NCBI RefSeq assembly: GCF_010682105.1
Contig: NZ_JAAGWH010000013.1
Span: forward strand, 310,001-374,000
Direction of reading: 5' to 3'
DNA length: 64,000 nucleotides
Origin: Modestobacter muralis
GTDB lineage: Bacteria > Actinomycetota > Actinomycetes > Mycobacteriales > Geodermatophilaceae
The notes under the pieces were generated by a model. The model was given only the letters and a program-made list of their open reading frames with translations, searched no databases and had not been told where the DNA came from. Made by a program: the position numbers and the translations under genes. This document shows, piece by piece, positions 34,028 to 42,772 of the stretch (positions are counted from its first letter, which is position 1; the number at the start of each line of letters is the position of its first letter).

Positions 34028-35737
34028 TCAGCGCCCCGCGGGGTGCGCGCGGACGGCCAGCAGGGCGACGTCGTCCTCCGCGCCGTCGATGAGCAACTCG
34101 GTCAACAGTCCGTCGCACAGGTCCGCCAGCGGCTCCCCCGCCAGCGCCGCGACGGCGGCCCGCAGCCGGTCCCGCCCGGTGTCCAGGTCACCGGTGCGGC
34201 GCTCGAACAGCCCGTCGGTGAACAGCAGCAGCGTGCTGCCGGGCAGCAGCTCGGCCACCCCGTCGACGCGCGGCCCCCGCCAGTCGGTGCCCAGCGGCGG
34301 GCCGACCGGCGCGTCCAGGTCGACCACCGCGCCGTCGGGCTGCACCAGCATCGGCATCGGGTGGCCGGCCGAGGCCCAGCGCAGCCGGCGCCGCCCGGCC
34401 GCCCGGTCCTCGTCGCCGGACTCGATCCGGCCGACCAGCGCGGTGGCCAGCGTGGCCACGCCCAGCCCGGCGACGGCCCGGTCGGCCCGGCCGAGGACCT
34501 GCGCGGGCGGCTCCTGCCGGTCGTAGGCGATCGCCCGGACGGTCGTCTTCAGCTGGCCCATCGTGGCGGCGGCCTCCAGGTCGTGGCCGACGACGTCGCC
34601 GATCACCAGCACGGTGTCCCCGTCGGGCTGCTGGAAGGCGTCGTACCAGTCGCCGCCGATCGCGATGCCCTTGGTCGCCGGCCGGTAGCGGACGGCGACC
34701 TCCAGGTCGTCGGGCTGCACCGGGTCCGACAGCAGGCTGCGCTGCAGCCGCTCGGCGACCCGCACCTGCGCGCTGGCCAGCCGGGCGTTGTCCAGCGCCA
34801 GCGCCGCCCGGAAGGAGGCGACCGCGGCGGTGCGCAGCTCCAGGTCGGTGAACGGGCCGCGCTCGGGCCCGTTGACCAGGGTCAGCGCGCCGAACAGCTC
34901 CTCGCGGGCGATGAGCGGGTAGACCGCCACCGCGCTCGGCTGCAGCACCCGGAGCGCCTCCAGCGCCCGCGCGTCACCGACCATCGAGGCCATGGCCTCG
35001 TCGGTGAGCTGCTGGATGACCACCGGCGTGCCCTCGCGCAGCGAGGTGGGCACCGGGGCGTTGGGGCGGTTGGTGCGCACCCGCAGGTCGGCGTACCGGT
35101 CGACGGCGGCCAGCTGCGCCGGGTCACGGTGGGCCCGGCCGATGTCGCGGCGGACGCCGTCCTCGACCACGGAGACCAGGCACCAGTCGGCCAGGATGGG
35201 CACCACCCGGTCGGCGAAGCGGTGCACCGCCTCCTCGACGTCCAGCGTGGAGGTCATGGCCTGGCTGATGTCTCCGAGCAGCATGAGGTGGCGGCCGGCG
35301 AGCGCCGCCTCCTCGGCGGCCGCTGCGGCGCGGACGGCCTCCTCCTCGCGGGCGGCGGCGGCCTCGGCGCGGGCCAGCTGCTCCTGCCGCCGCGCCGTGA
35401 CGTCGTCGTAGGTGACGACCAGGCCGCCGTCGGTGCGGAAGGCGTCGACCTGGAACCAGATGCCGAGCGGGGCGAACCACGCCTCGAAGCCCTCGGCCAC
35501 GCCGGTGGCGGCGACCCGCCGGTAGGTCTGCTCGAAGAGGCTGCCGACGGTCTCGGGATAGGCCTCCCAGATGACCCGGCCGACCAGACCTCCGACGGTC
35601 TCCCCCAGCAACGCGGCCCCGGAGGGGTTCATGTAGCTGAACCGCCAGGCGTCGTCCAGCACGAAGAGCGGACGCGCCATCCCCTCGACCGCCCGCATCA
35701 GCAGGTCGGAGGGCGCCGGGGCCCCGGTGACGGTCAT
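34028..35737 (-). CDS. PAS-GAF-PP2C (SpoIIE-type) serine phosphatase
   Basis: 569 aa. PAS about 12-112 (MARPLFVLDDAWRFSYMNPSG), an Ala/Glu/Arg coiled coil about 113-145, GAF about 150-325 and PPM/SpoIIE about 340-565 (IGGDWYDAFQQ, VIGDVVGHDLEAAATMG, WASAGHPMPM, LLLFTDGLFERR, DDVALLAVR). The third such phosphatase in the window and most like the one at 1.5 kb. ATG 35737 is the start; the much longer open frame runs over dctA and is spurious. Confidence 0.9.
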   Translation of the reverse strand: MTVTGAPAPSDLLMRAVEGMARPLFVLDDAWRFSYMNPSGAALLGETVGGLVGRVIWEAYPETVGSLFEQTYRRVAATGVAEGFEAWFAPLGIWFQVDAFRTDGGLVVTYDDVTARRQEQLARAEAAAAREEEAVRAAAAAEEAALAGRHLMLLGDISQAMTSTLDVEEAVHRFADRVVPILADWCLVSVVEDGVRRDIGRAHRDPAQLAAVDRYADLRVRTNRPNAPVPTSLREGTPVVIQQLTDEAMASMVGDARALEALRVLQPSAVAVYPLIAREELFGALTLVNGPERGPFTDLELRTAAVASFRAALALDNARLASAQVRVAERLQRSLLSDPVQPDDLEVAVRYRPATKGIAIGGDWYDAFQQPDGDTVLVIGDVVGHDLEAAATMGQLKTTVRAIAYDRQEPPAQVLGRADRAVAGLGVATLATALVGRIESGDEDRAAGRRRLRWASAGHPMPMLVQPDGAVVDLDAPVGPPLGTDWRGPRVDGVAELLPGSTLLLFTDGLFERRTGDLDTGRDRLRAAVAALAGEPLADLCDGLLTELLIDGAEDDVALLAVRAHPAGR

Positions 35738-35762
35738 CCGACCACTCTGCACCATCCCCGGG

Positions 35763-35788
35763 CCCGGGACGGCGACCGCCGCCCCGGG
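35763..35788 (-). terminator. Hairpin after dctA
   Basis: CCCGGGACGGC (35763-35773) and GCCGCCCCGGG (35778-35788) with loop GACC, 15 nt past the dctA stop on the minus strand. Confidence 0.6.
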
Positions 35789-35802
35789 CTCCTGCTGCCG
35801 GA

Positions 35803-37251
35803 TCAGCGCGGGGACGGGGTCTCGCCGGTCCCCGGGGCGCCGCTGGCGGCACCGAGCCCGCGGTCGGCGGCGTGCCCGTCGGGCTGGCCGTCGCGCTGGT
35901 CGGCACCGTGCCCGTCGTCGACCATGGTGGCCTCGTCGAAGGGCCGCTTCCCGGCCAGGACGGCGTCCAGCTGCTCGCGGTCGAGCTCCTTGGTCCAGTG
36001 GGCGACCAGCACGGTGGCGATCGCGTTGCCGGAGAAGTTGGTGACCGCGCGCGCCTCGGACATGAACCGGTCGATGCCCACGATCAGGCCGACGCCGTCG
36101 AGCAGCTCCGGACGGTGCGAGGACAGGCCACCGGCCAGCGTCGCCAGGCCGGCGCCCGTGACGCCCGCCGCGCCCTTCGACGCGATGATCATGAAGACCA
36201 GCAGGCCGATCTGCTCGCTCAGGGACAGCGGGTCGCCCAGCGCCTCGGCGATGAACAGCGAGGCCATCGTCAGGTAGATGGCCGTGCCGTCGAGGTTGAA
36301 CGAGTACCCGGTCGGCACCACGATGCCGGCCACCGGCTTGGAGACCCCGACGTGCTCCATCTTCGCGATCAGCCGGGGCAGGGCGGTCTCCGACGAGGAC
36401 GTGGAGACGATGAGCAGGAACTCCCGGCCCAGGTACTTCAGCAGCTTCCACACGTTGATCCGGGTGAAGACCCACAGCACCGCGCCCAGCACGCCGAAGA
36501 CGAAGATCAGGCAGGTCGCGTAGAAGCCCAGCATCAGGACGGCGAGGCTCTTGAGCGCGTCGACGCCGGTGGCCCCGACCACGGCCGCGATCGCGCCGAA
36601 GGCACCGATCGGCGCCACCCACATGATCATCGACAGCACCTTGAAGACCAGCCGCTGGAAGTGGCCGATCCCGCGCAGCACCGGCTCCCCCGCCGTCCCC
36701 ATCGACTGGATGGCGAACCCGACCAGCAGCGCCACGAGCAGCGCCTGCAGCACCGAGCCGTCGGTGAGCGCGGAGACCAGCGTCTCGGGGATGAGGCCGA
36801 GGATGAAGTCGGTGGTGCCGCCGGCGCCCTCGGCGGTCTCGGCCAGGGTCTGGCCGCGGGCGCGCAGCTCGTCGGAGAGCTGGAGGCCGTCGCCGGGGTG
36901 CAGCAGGTTGCCCACGACCAGGCCGATGGTCAGGGCGAAGGTGGACATCAGGATGAAGTAGCCCAGCGCCAGGCCGCCGACCCTGCCGACCTGGGCGGCC
37001 TTCCGGATCGAGCCGATGCCCAGCACGATCGTGCAGAAGATGACCGGCGCGATCAGCATCTTGATCAGGTTGACGAAGGCGTCACCGAGCCACTTGAGCT
37101 CCACGGCGAAGTCGGGGAAGACCAGCCCGACGACGATGCCCAGGGCCACCGCGGCGATCACCGAGAGGTAGAGCCAGTGGGTGCGGTCGCGGCGGCGGCT
37201 CGGCGTGCCGGTGTCCGTCCCGCCGTCGCCGGGTGTCCTGGTGGTGGCCAT
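35803..37251 (-). CDS. DctA-type dicarboxylate/amino-acid:cation symporter
   Basis: 482 aa, SLC1/DAACS family, importing C4-dicarboxylates or acidic amino acids with Na+ or H+. The Ser-rich reentrant hairpin STSSSETALPRL, the unwound-helix motif GYSFNLDGTAIY, the second hairpin SKGAAGVTGAG and the NFSGNAIATVLVA substrate-site helix are all present. The charged, glycine-rich C-terminal tail (after residue 430) is longer than usual. ATG start, with hairpins on the 3' side. Confidence 0.92.
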   Translation of the reverse strand: MATTRTPGDGGTDTGTPSRRRDRTHWLYLSVIAAVALGIVVGLVFPDFAVELKWLGDAFVNLIKMLIAPVIFCTIVLGIGSIRKAAQVGRVGGLALGYFILMSTFALTIGLVVGNLLHPGDGLQLSDELRARGQTLAETAEGAGGTTDFILGLIPETLVSALTDGSVLQALLVALLVGFAIQSMGTAGEPVLRGIGHFQRLVFKVLSMIMWVAPIGAFGAIAAVVGATGVDALKSLAVLMLGFYATCLIFVFGVLGAVLWVFTRINVWKLLKYLGREFLLIVSTSSSETALPRLIAKMEHVGVSKPVAGIVVPTGYSFNLDGTAIYLTMASLFIAEALGDPLSLSEQIGLLVFMIIASKGAAGVTGAGLATLAGGLSSHRPELLDGVGLIVGIDRFMSEARAVTNFSGNAIATVLVAHWTKELDREQLDAVLAGKRPFDEATMVDDGHGADQRDGQPDGHAADRGLGAASGAPGTGETPSPR

Positions 37252-37317
37252 GGGGAGATCATCGCCCGCCCGGCCCGACCCGTCGAGGCCGGGGTGTGAC
37301 AGGGGACACCACGACGA

Positions 37318-37357
37318 GGACCGGGGGACCGGGGCGGGCGCCCTGGTCCCCCGGTCC
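37318..37357 (-). terminator. Terminator of the cheB operon
   Basis: GGACCGGGGGACC (37318-37330) and GGTCCCCCGGTCC (37345-37357) form a perfect 13-bp stem, 33 nt past the last gene of the cheB-to-CheC-like operon. Confidence 0.8.
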
Positions 37358-37389
37358 CGGGGTCGTGCGGTGGAGCCGTGGAGCTGGGG

Positions 37390-37875
37390 TCAGTGCGCCA
37401 GCACGATCGACAGCGCGCCCTTGCCGTACCCGGCCACCTCGGCGTCGAGGTCGATGCGGTTGAACGCGGCCGCCAGGCCGGCGATGTCGCCGGGGAGGGC
37501 CTCGCCGGGCGCGTACAGCTTGTACAGCTTCGAGTGGGTGATGCCGCCGCCGTTGAACAGCGCCGCCATCACGTTGACCACCTCGTACAGCACCTCCAGG
37601 TGCATGTCCGAGAGCTCGCCCTCGTCGATGGCGTCCTCGAGGCCGCCCTTGGGGAGCAGCGCGAACGCGCCGGCGCACCAGGCGGCGAGGGGGACGTCCA
37701 CCAGCACCAGGGCGGTGGTGGCCATCGTCGGGTCGACGTAGACGGCCACGGCCGGCTTGTCGTTGAGCGAGAGCGGGTCACCCGCCCCCACGGTGACGTC
37801 CTTGCCGATCAGCCCCTCGATCAGGTCGCGGACGTCCTTGGGGTTGGGCAGCAGGGCCGGCGCGGGGGCGGTCAC
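37390..37875 (-). CDS. CheC/CheX-like protein (putative CheY-P phosphatase)
   Basis: 161 aa. The segment HLEVLYEVVNVMAALFN carries the E-x2-x-N type helix of the CheC/CheX/FliY phosphatase fold, but only one copy and in an otherwise unfamiliar sequence. The final gene of the operon, translationally coupled (GTGA) to a cheY. The usual CheX of this operon is encoded two genes upstream, so this would be a second, divergent phosphatase. A scaffold without activity is also possible. Confidence 0.6.
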   Translation of the reverse strand: MTAPAPALLPNPKDVRDLIEGLIGKDVTVGAGDPLSLNDKPAVAVYVDPTMATTALVLVDVPLAAWCAGAFALLPKGGLEDAIDEGELSDMHLEVLYEVVNVMAALFNGGGITHSKLYKLYAPGEALPGDIAGLAAAFNRIDLDAEVAGYGKGALSIVLAH

Positions 37876-38234
37876 GAGATCACCCCGTCCAGGGCGTCGC
37901 GGAAGGTGTCCTCGGTGAAGGGCTTGGCGATGAGGAACAGCGCGCCGGCGTTGGCCGCCTTGTCCCGCATCTCCGGGGAGCCCTCCGAGGTCACGAAGCC
38001 GAAGGGCACCTGGGAGCCCGACGCCCGCAGCGCCTCGAGGCACTCGATGCCGGTCATCTCGGGCATGTTCCAGTCCGAGAGCACCAGGTCCGGCTTCTCG
38101 GAGGCGACCAGGTCGAAGGCCTCCCTGCCGTCGGCGGCCTGGATGATGTCGTGGTCGTCGTACCCGGCCTGACGCAGGGTTCGGATGACGATCTGCCGCA
38201 TGACTCGGCTGTCGTCGGTCACCAGGATCTTCAC
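37872..38234 (-). CDS. cheY: CheY-type single-domain response regulator (second)
   Basis: 120 aa receiver only. Phosphorylation site D54 in LSDWNMPE, acidic pocket D7-D8, switch Thr/Ser in FVTSEG and Lys in LIAKPF are intact. GTG start overlaps cheX by 4 nt. The sequence SDWNMPEMTG is the CheY type rather than a DNA-binding regulator. Which of the two CheYs binds the flagellar switch cannot be told from sequence. Confidence 0.9.
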   Translation of the reverse strand: MKILVTDDSRVMRQIVIRTLRQAGYDDHDIIQAADGREAFDLVASEKPDLVLSDWNMPEMTGIECLEALRASGSQVPFGFVTSEGSPEMRDKAANAGALFLIAKPFTEDTFRDALDGVIS

Positions 38235-38730
38235 TGCTGCGGCACCTCGTTCCGCTCGGTGTGCGGCGCCCCGGTGGCGCCCTGCACGGAGATGGTCAGG
38301 GACTGTCCGCGCCACTGACCGTCGATGCGGCGGACGTCGTCCAGCCGCCCGGTCGGCGGCGCGGTCCCGATCCGGGGCAGCCCGAGGGCCGAGGGCCCGG
38401 GCAGCACGGACTTGATGTTGCCGCCGAGCACGTTGGCCAGCTCGCCGAGGGCGTCGGCGACGTCCTCGGCGTCCACGACCGTGGGCGGCCGGGTCATCAG
38501 CACGCTCTCGGTGAGCGCCTCGGCCGTGGCCGGGGCGCAGGTGAGGACGACGGCGCCGTTCCACGGGCCGGAGATCGTGACCCAGGCGCTGACGACCTCG
38601 GCCGGCGGCGCGACGGGCAGGGGCACGAAGGCCTCCCCGTCGCCCACCAGCGAGGGCCAGACCTCGTCGGCGATGCTCTGCACCGTCTCGGCGTCCAGCA
38701 GCTCGGTGATCGGCTGGGCGTGGGACGTGG

Positions 38731-38734
<4 letters not shown>
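38231..38734 (-). CDS. cheX: CheY-P phosphatase CheX
   Basis: 167 aa. The catalytic helix DALGELANVLGGNIKS carries the Glu-x2-Asn motif that dephosphorylates CheY-P in CheX/CheC proteins. It removes the chemotaxis signal here, since no cheZ is seen. It lies between the two cheY genes with 4-nt overlaps on each side. Confidence 0.85.
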
Positions 38735-39116
<382 letters not shown>

Positions 39117-39120
<4 letters not shown>

Positions 39121-39941
39121 GCTCCCTTCCGGGGTCGGTAGGCGGAGCCGCGGCCGAGGACGACCCGCTCCCAGTTGTCGTCGACCCCGAGGGTCGTCTC
39201 GGCGGCGCCGAGGAAGAGCCAGCCGTCGGGCCGCATGATCTGCCGCACCCGACCGAGGATCTGCTGCTTGGTGGCCAGGTCGAAGTAGATGAGGACGTTG
39301 CGCAGGTAGACGACGTCGAACGGGCCGAGACGCGGCAGCGGCGCGGCGAGGTTGCACTCGCTGGCGGTGACCATCCGGCGCAGCGCCGGGGCGATCTCCC
39401 ACTCGTTGCCGGCCCGGGTGAAGTGCCGCACCAGCATCGAGGCCGGGAGGCCGCGGTTGACCTCCAGCTGGCTGAACCGGCCGGCGCGGGTGCGCTCCAC
39501 CATCTTCTGGGACAGGTCGGTGGCGGTGATCGACACCCGGGTGGCGGCGTTGGGCAGCGCGTCGGACAGCAGCATGGCCAGCGTGTAGGCCTCCTGCCCG
39601 CTCGAGCAGGCCGCGGACCAGATCTGCAGCCGCTCGTCGGGACGGCGGGCGGCCAGCAGCTGCGGCAGGACCGTGCTGGTGAAGGAGGTGAACGGGTCGC
39701 CGTCGCGGAACCACGACGTCTCGTTGGTGGTCAGCGCCTCCACGATCCGGCGGGTGACCGCCGGGTCGGGGGTCTTGCGGACGCTCTCGACGAGCTCGCT
39801 GACCCCGGACAGGCCGCGCTGCTGGGCCATCGGCAGCAGCCGCGCCTCGACGAGGTACTCCTTGCCCGGCTGCAGGACGATCGCGCTCTCGCGGTGCACC
39901 AGCTGGCGCACCCAGTCGAAGCTCGTGGCGGTCAGGGTCAT
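39117..39941 (-). CDS. cheR: Chemotaxis protein methyltransferase CheR
   Basis: 274 aa. N-terminal CheR_N helices, then the SAM-binding domain: NETSWFRDGDPF, IWSAACSSGQEAYTLAM, ITATDLS, VYLRNVLIYFD. It methylates receptor glutamates for adaptation. No C-terminal receptor-binding pentapeptide site can be judged. Overlaps cheB and cheY by 4 nt. Confidence 0.95.
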
Positions 39942-41059
39942 CGGATGCCTCCCATCGGAACGGCGGCGCGGCCGGCGGCGGAGAGGCCGCCCGGTCGCGG
40001 GGTGGGCAGGAGCCGGATGATCGCCTCGGCGACCCGGCCGAGCGGCAGGACCTCGTCGGCGAAACCGGCCTGGGTGACGGCGCCGGGCATGCCCCACACG
40101 ACCGAGGTGGCCTGGTCCTGGGCTACGACGCTGCCGCCGGCGTCACGGATGAGGCCGGCGCCGATGCGGCCGTCGGAGCCCATGCCGGTCAGCACGACCC
40201 CCAGCACGGCGCCGTCGTAGGCGGCCACGGCGGAGCGGAACAGCACGTCGACGGCCGGGCGGCAGAAGTTCTCCGGGGGGGCCTGGTTCAGCGCGGTGCG
40301 CCGGTTGGCCCCGCTGGTGCCCACGGTCAGGTGGAAGTCGCCGGGGGCGATGTGCACGGTGCCCGGGGCCAGCAGGGTGCCGTCGACGGCCTCGACCACG
40401 TCCAGCGCGCAGAGGCGGTCCAGCCGCTGGGCGAACTGGCGGGTGAAGACCGGCGGCATGTGCTGCACCAGCAGGACCGGGACGGGCAGGTTGGCCGGCA
40501 GCAGCGGCAGCACCTTGGTCAGCGCCTCGGGCCCACCGGTGGAGGACCCGATGACCAGCACGGCGGGGGGCTTGGGGGCGCGGGTGCGGGCGACCGGCGG
40601 GCGCACCGCGACCGGCGCGGCGGAGGCGGGCGCCGCGGTGGCGGTCTGCGGGCGGCCGGTGAGGGCCTTGATCTTGGGGATGAGCTGCTGGCGGACGCTC
40701 TCCATCGACTGCGCGACGCTGCCGACGTTGGCCGGCTTGGTGACGTAGTCGTTGGCGCCGGCGGACAGCGCGTCCAGGGTCGCGGAGGCGCCGCGCTCGG
40801 TGAGCGTGCTGAACATGATGATCGGCACGCGGTTGCGGAGGCCACGGATCGCACGGACCGCCTCGATGCCGTTCATCTCCGGCATCTCGATGTCCATCGT
40901 GATCAGGTCGGGCTTCAGCTGCTCCAGCTTCGCCACGGCCACGCGGCCGTTCACCGCGGTGCCGACGACGTTGATCATCGGGTCTGCGGACAGCACATCG
41001 GTCACGATCTTGCGGACGACGACGGAGTCGTCGACGACCATCACCTTGATCTGTTCCAC
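39938..41059 (-). CDS. cheB: Chemotaxis methylesterase/deamidase CheB
   Basis: 373 aa. Receiver domain with D56 in TMDIEMPEMNG, an Ala/Pro linker (about 140-165), and a methylesterase domain with the serine in IGSSTGGPEAL, His in VQHMPPVFT and Asp in TGMGSDG. It removes receptor methyl groups. GTG start with GGGGGAA ahead of it. First gene of the operon, with a sigma-28-like promoter 50-76 nt upstream. Confidence 0.96.
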   Translation of the reverse strand: MEQIKVMVVDDSVVVRKIVTDVLSADPMINVVGTAVNGRVAVAKLEQLKPDLITMDIEMPEMNGIEAVRAIRGLRNRVPIIMFSTLTERGASATLDALSAGANDYVTKPANVGSVAQSMESVRQQLIPKIKALTGRPQTATAAPASAAPVAVRPPVARTRAPKPPAVLVIGSSTGGPEALTKVLPLLPANLPVPVLLVQHMPPVFTRQFAQRLDRLCALDVVEAVDGTLLAPGTVHIAPGDFHLTVGTSGANRRTALNQAPPENFCRPAVDVLFRSAVAAYDGAVLGVVLTGMGSDGRIGAGLIRDAGGSVVAQDQATSVVWGMPGAVTQAGFADEVLPLGRVAEAIIRLLPTPRPGGLSAAGRAAVPMGGIR

Positions 41060-41108
41060 GCGTTCCCCCGCAGCCGTAGGTACCGGCCGGTGGGCCGCTC
41101 CCTCCCTG

Positions 41109-41135
41109 TATCGGCACGGGGTGCCGGGGCTTGAG
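41109..41135 (-). promoter_or_regulatory. Sigma-28 (FliA/SigD)-like promoter of the cheB operon
   Basis: Reading the minus strand: CTCAAG (41135-41130), 14 nt, then GCCGATA (41115-41109). Measured from TCAA to GCCGATA the gap is 15 nt, as in the enterobacterial TAAA-N15-GCCGATAA consensus. The start codon of cheB is about 50 nt beyond. Confidence 0.7.
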
Positions 41136-41186
41136 CGGACTCGCGGGTCTCGTGTCAGATCCGGGGGCAGGTCACCCCCGCACGGG

Positions 41187-42101
41187 TCAGCTCCCCTGCG
41201 GCAGCGCGCGCCCGGTGACCATCGCCCAGGGCGAGCCGAGCACGGTCAGCGACTCGTCGTCGAGCAGGTCGGCCATCGCCAGCCCCTGCACGCAGCCGGA
41301 GAGGGCGTTCCAGACCCCCTCGGCGCCGTCCCGCGGGGAGAACCCGCCCTCGACGAAGGCCGAGACGGTCATCAGCTGGGCGGCGGCCAGCGTGCGGGTG
41401 CGCCCGGAGACGTGGGCGGCCCAGGCGGCGCCGTGCATGGCCGCGGCCCAGGGGCGCCGCTGCGCGCGACCGGCGTCCACGGCGGCCCGCCAGCGGCGGC
41501 GGTCCGTGTCGCCGGCACCGCGGACGGCGTCCAGCAGCTCGGCCAGGCCGGTGGCCATCGGCCCGAGGTCCGGCCGCGGGCCGGGCTCCCAGGCGGTGCC
41601 GGTGGCGTAGGAGCCGGTCAGCTCCCGGCGGGTCGGGGCGTCCAGGGCCTCGGAGGCCCACCAGCCGGTGGCGGCGTCGGCCAGCACGTCGGCGGCGAGC
41701 GCGGCGACGGCGGGGTCGCAGTCGGCGACGACGGGGTGCTCCGGGCCCAGCACGTCGTCGCGGACGAGCCGCTCGAGGGCCGGGGTGTTGCCGATCGTGC
41801 TGCGCTCGAGGAGCGTGACCAGCTGCGCCGAGCGGTCGTCGGGGTCCCCGGCCGGCTCGGTCATGTCGCGCAGCTGGGGGACGCCGGCGGCGGCGAGCTC
41901 GTGCGCGCGGCGGGCCCGGACGGCCAGCGTGGCGCGCTCGGCGTCGGAGCGGCCGGCGGCGGCGTGGGCGCCGGCGAGCCGGTGCAGGGTGTCGGCGTCG
42001 GCGCCGAGGCCGGTCAGCAGGACGTCGGCGACCTGCGCGCCGCCGGGCAGTCGGACCAGGTCGAAGCCGAGCGTCGCTGCGCTGACCAGGGAGTAGGGCA
42101 C
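41187..42101 (-). CDS. Unknown protein in the chemotaxis island
   Basis: 304 aa, mostly alpha-helical with many Ala and Arg. Landmarks: SLVSAATLGFDLVRLPGG near the N-terminus, then SYATGTAWEPGPRPDLGPMATGLAELLDAV (quoted in parts: SYATGTAWEPGPRPDLG), and FVEGGFSPRDGAEGVW near the end. No signal peptide or membrane helix. No family recognised. GTG 42101 follows CTGGAGGCGAC, a good ribosome site. It lies between cheB and another unknown gene, so a motility-related job is only a guess. Confidence 0.75.
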   Translation of the reverse strand: MPYSLVSAATLGFDLVRLPGGAQVADVLLTGLGADADTLHRLAGAHAAAGRSDAERATLAVRARRAHELAAAGVPQLRDMTEPAGDPDDRSAQLVTLLERSTIGNTPALERLVRDDVLGPEHPVVADCDPAVAALAADVLADAATGWWASEALDAPTRRELTGSYATGTAWEPGPRPDLGPMATGLAELLDAVRGAGDTDRRRWRAAVDAGRAQRRPWAAAMHGAAWAAHVSGRTRTLAAAQLMTVSAFVEGGFSPRDGAEGVWNALSGCVQGLAMADLLDDESLTVLGSPWAMVTGRALPQGS

Positions 42102-42251
42102 GTCGCCTCCAGGGAAGTGGTGCGGCAAGCGTGCGGGGGGACCGCCACCTGCTGCCACGCCTCGATCACCCGCTCGCGGGACAGCGAGGGAGGAGCGCCG
42201 CGCGTTCCTGTCCGAGGGTCAGTGCCCGGTCACAGCCTGTTCCAACCCTTG

Positions 42252-42707
42252 TCACCCGGTCGGTGCGCCCCGGGGGCGGACCCGACGGCCGCCGGCCGTC
42301 AGGGTGACCACGACGCCGCCGCGCTCGTCCTCGGCCACGGTCTCCTCGGGTTCGGTGACGACCACCAGCCCGAGCCGGGCGGCAGCCCGGTCCAGCGCGG
42401 CCCGGGCCCGGTCGCGGACCATCCCCCGCTCACCAGCGGACACCTGCCAGGCGCTCGGCGGCACCACCAGGCCGACGGTGACCGACTCCAGGGCCGTCGG
42501 GGCGTCCTCCTGGCTGCCCAGCAGGGCGACGAGCTCGCCCTGGAGCACGAGCACCCGCTCGAGCCGGGCCCGGAGCGGGTCCGGGCCGGGCCGAAGCTGC
42601 AGCGGCACCCCGGGGACGTCCTGCCCGGCGCGCCGGGCGGCGGCGGCCAGCTCGTCCGTGGCGTCCCCGAGGTCGGAGGTCAGCTGCACGAGCTCGTCCA
42701 GGTCCAC
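42252..42707 (-). CDS. Unknown protein, coiled-coil N-terminus
   Basis: 151 aa. The first 60 residues (DELVQLTSDLGDATDELAAA, LRARLERVLVLQGELVALL) look like two amphipathic helices, as in flagellar chaperones or export adaptors, and the C-terminal half (RARAALDRAAARLGLVVVTEPEE) is an alpha/beta region. No family assigned. GTG start, only 65 nt from the first MCP gene's stop. The AT-richest block nearby, with an inverted repeat, is its probable promoter. Confidence 0.7.
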   Translation of the reverse strand: MDLDELVQLTSDLGDATDELAAAARRAGQDVPGVPLQLRPGPDPLRARLERVLVLQGELVALLGSQEDAPTALESVTVGLVVPPSAWQVSAGERGMVRDRARAALDRAAARLGLVVVTEPEETVAEDERGGVVVTLTAGGRRVRPRGAPTG

Positions 42708-42731
42708 GGGCGACGAGGGTAGACCGTTTCT

Positions 42732-42746
42732 GTTTACAACGTAAAC
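42732..42746. promoter_or_regulatory. Inverted repeat GTTTAC-N3-GTAAAC
   Basis: GTTTAC (42732-42737), AAC, GTAAAC (42741-42746), within the short AT-rich gap between the first MCP gene and the unknown 151-aa gene. It is 25 nt before that gene's start. A candidate operator; the binding protein is unknown. Confidence 0.5.
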
Positions 42747-42772
42747 CGACTGCGTTGCCGGGTGGGTCGCCC

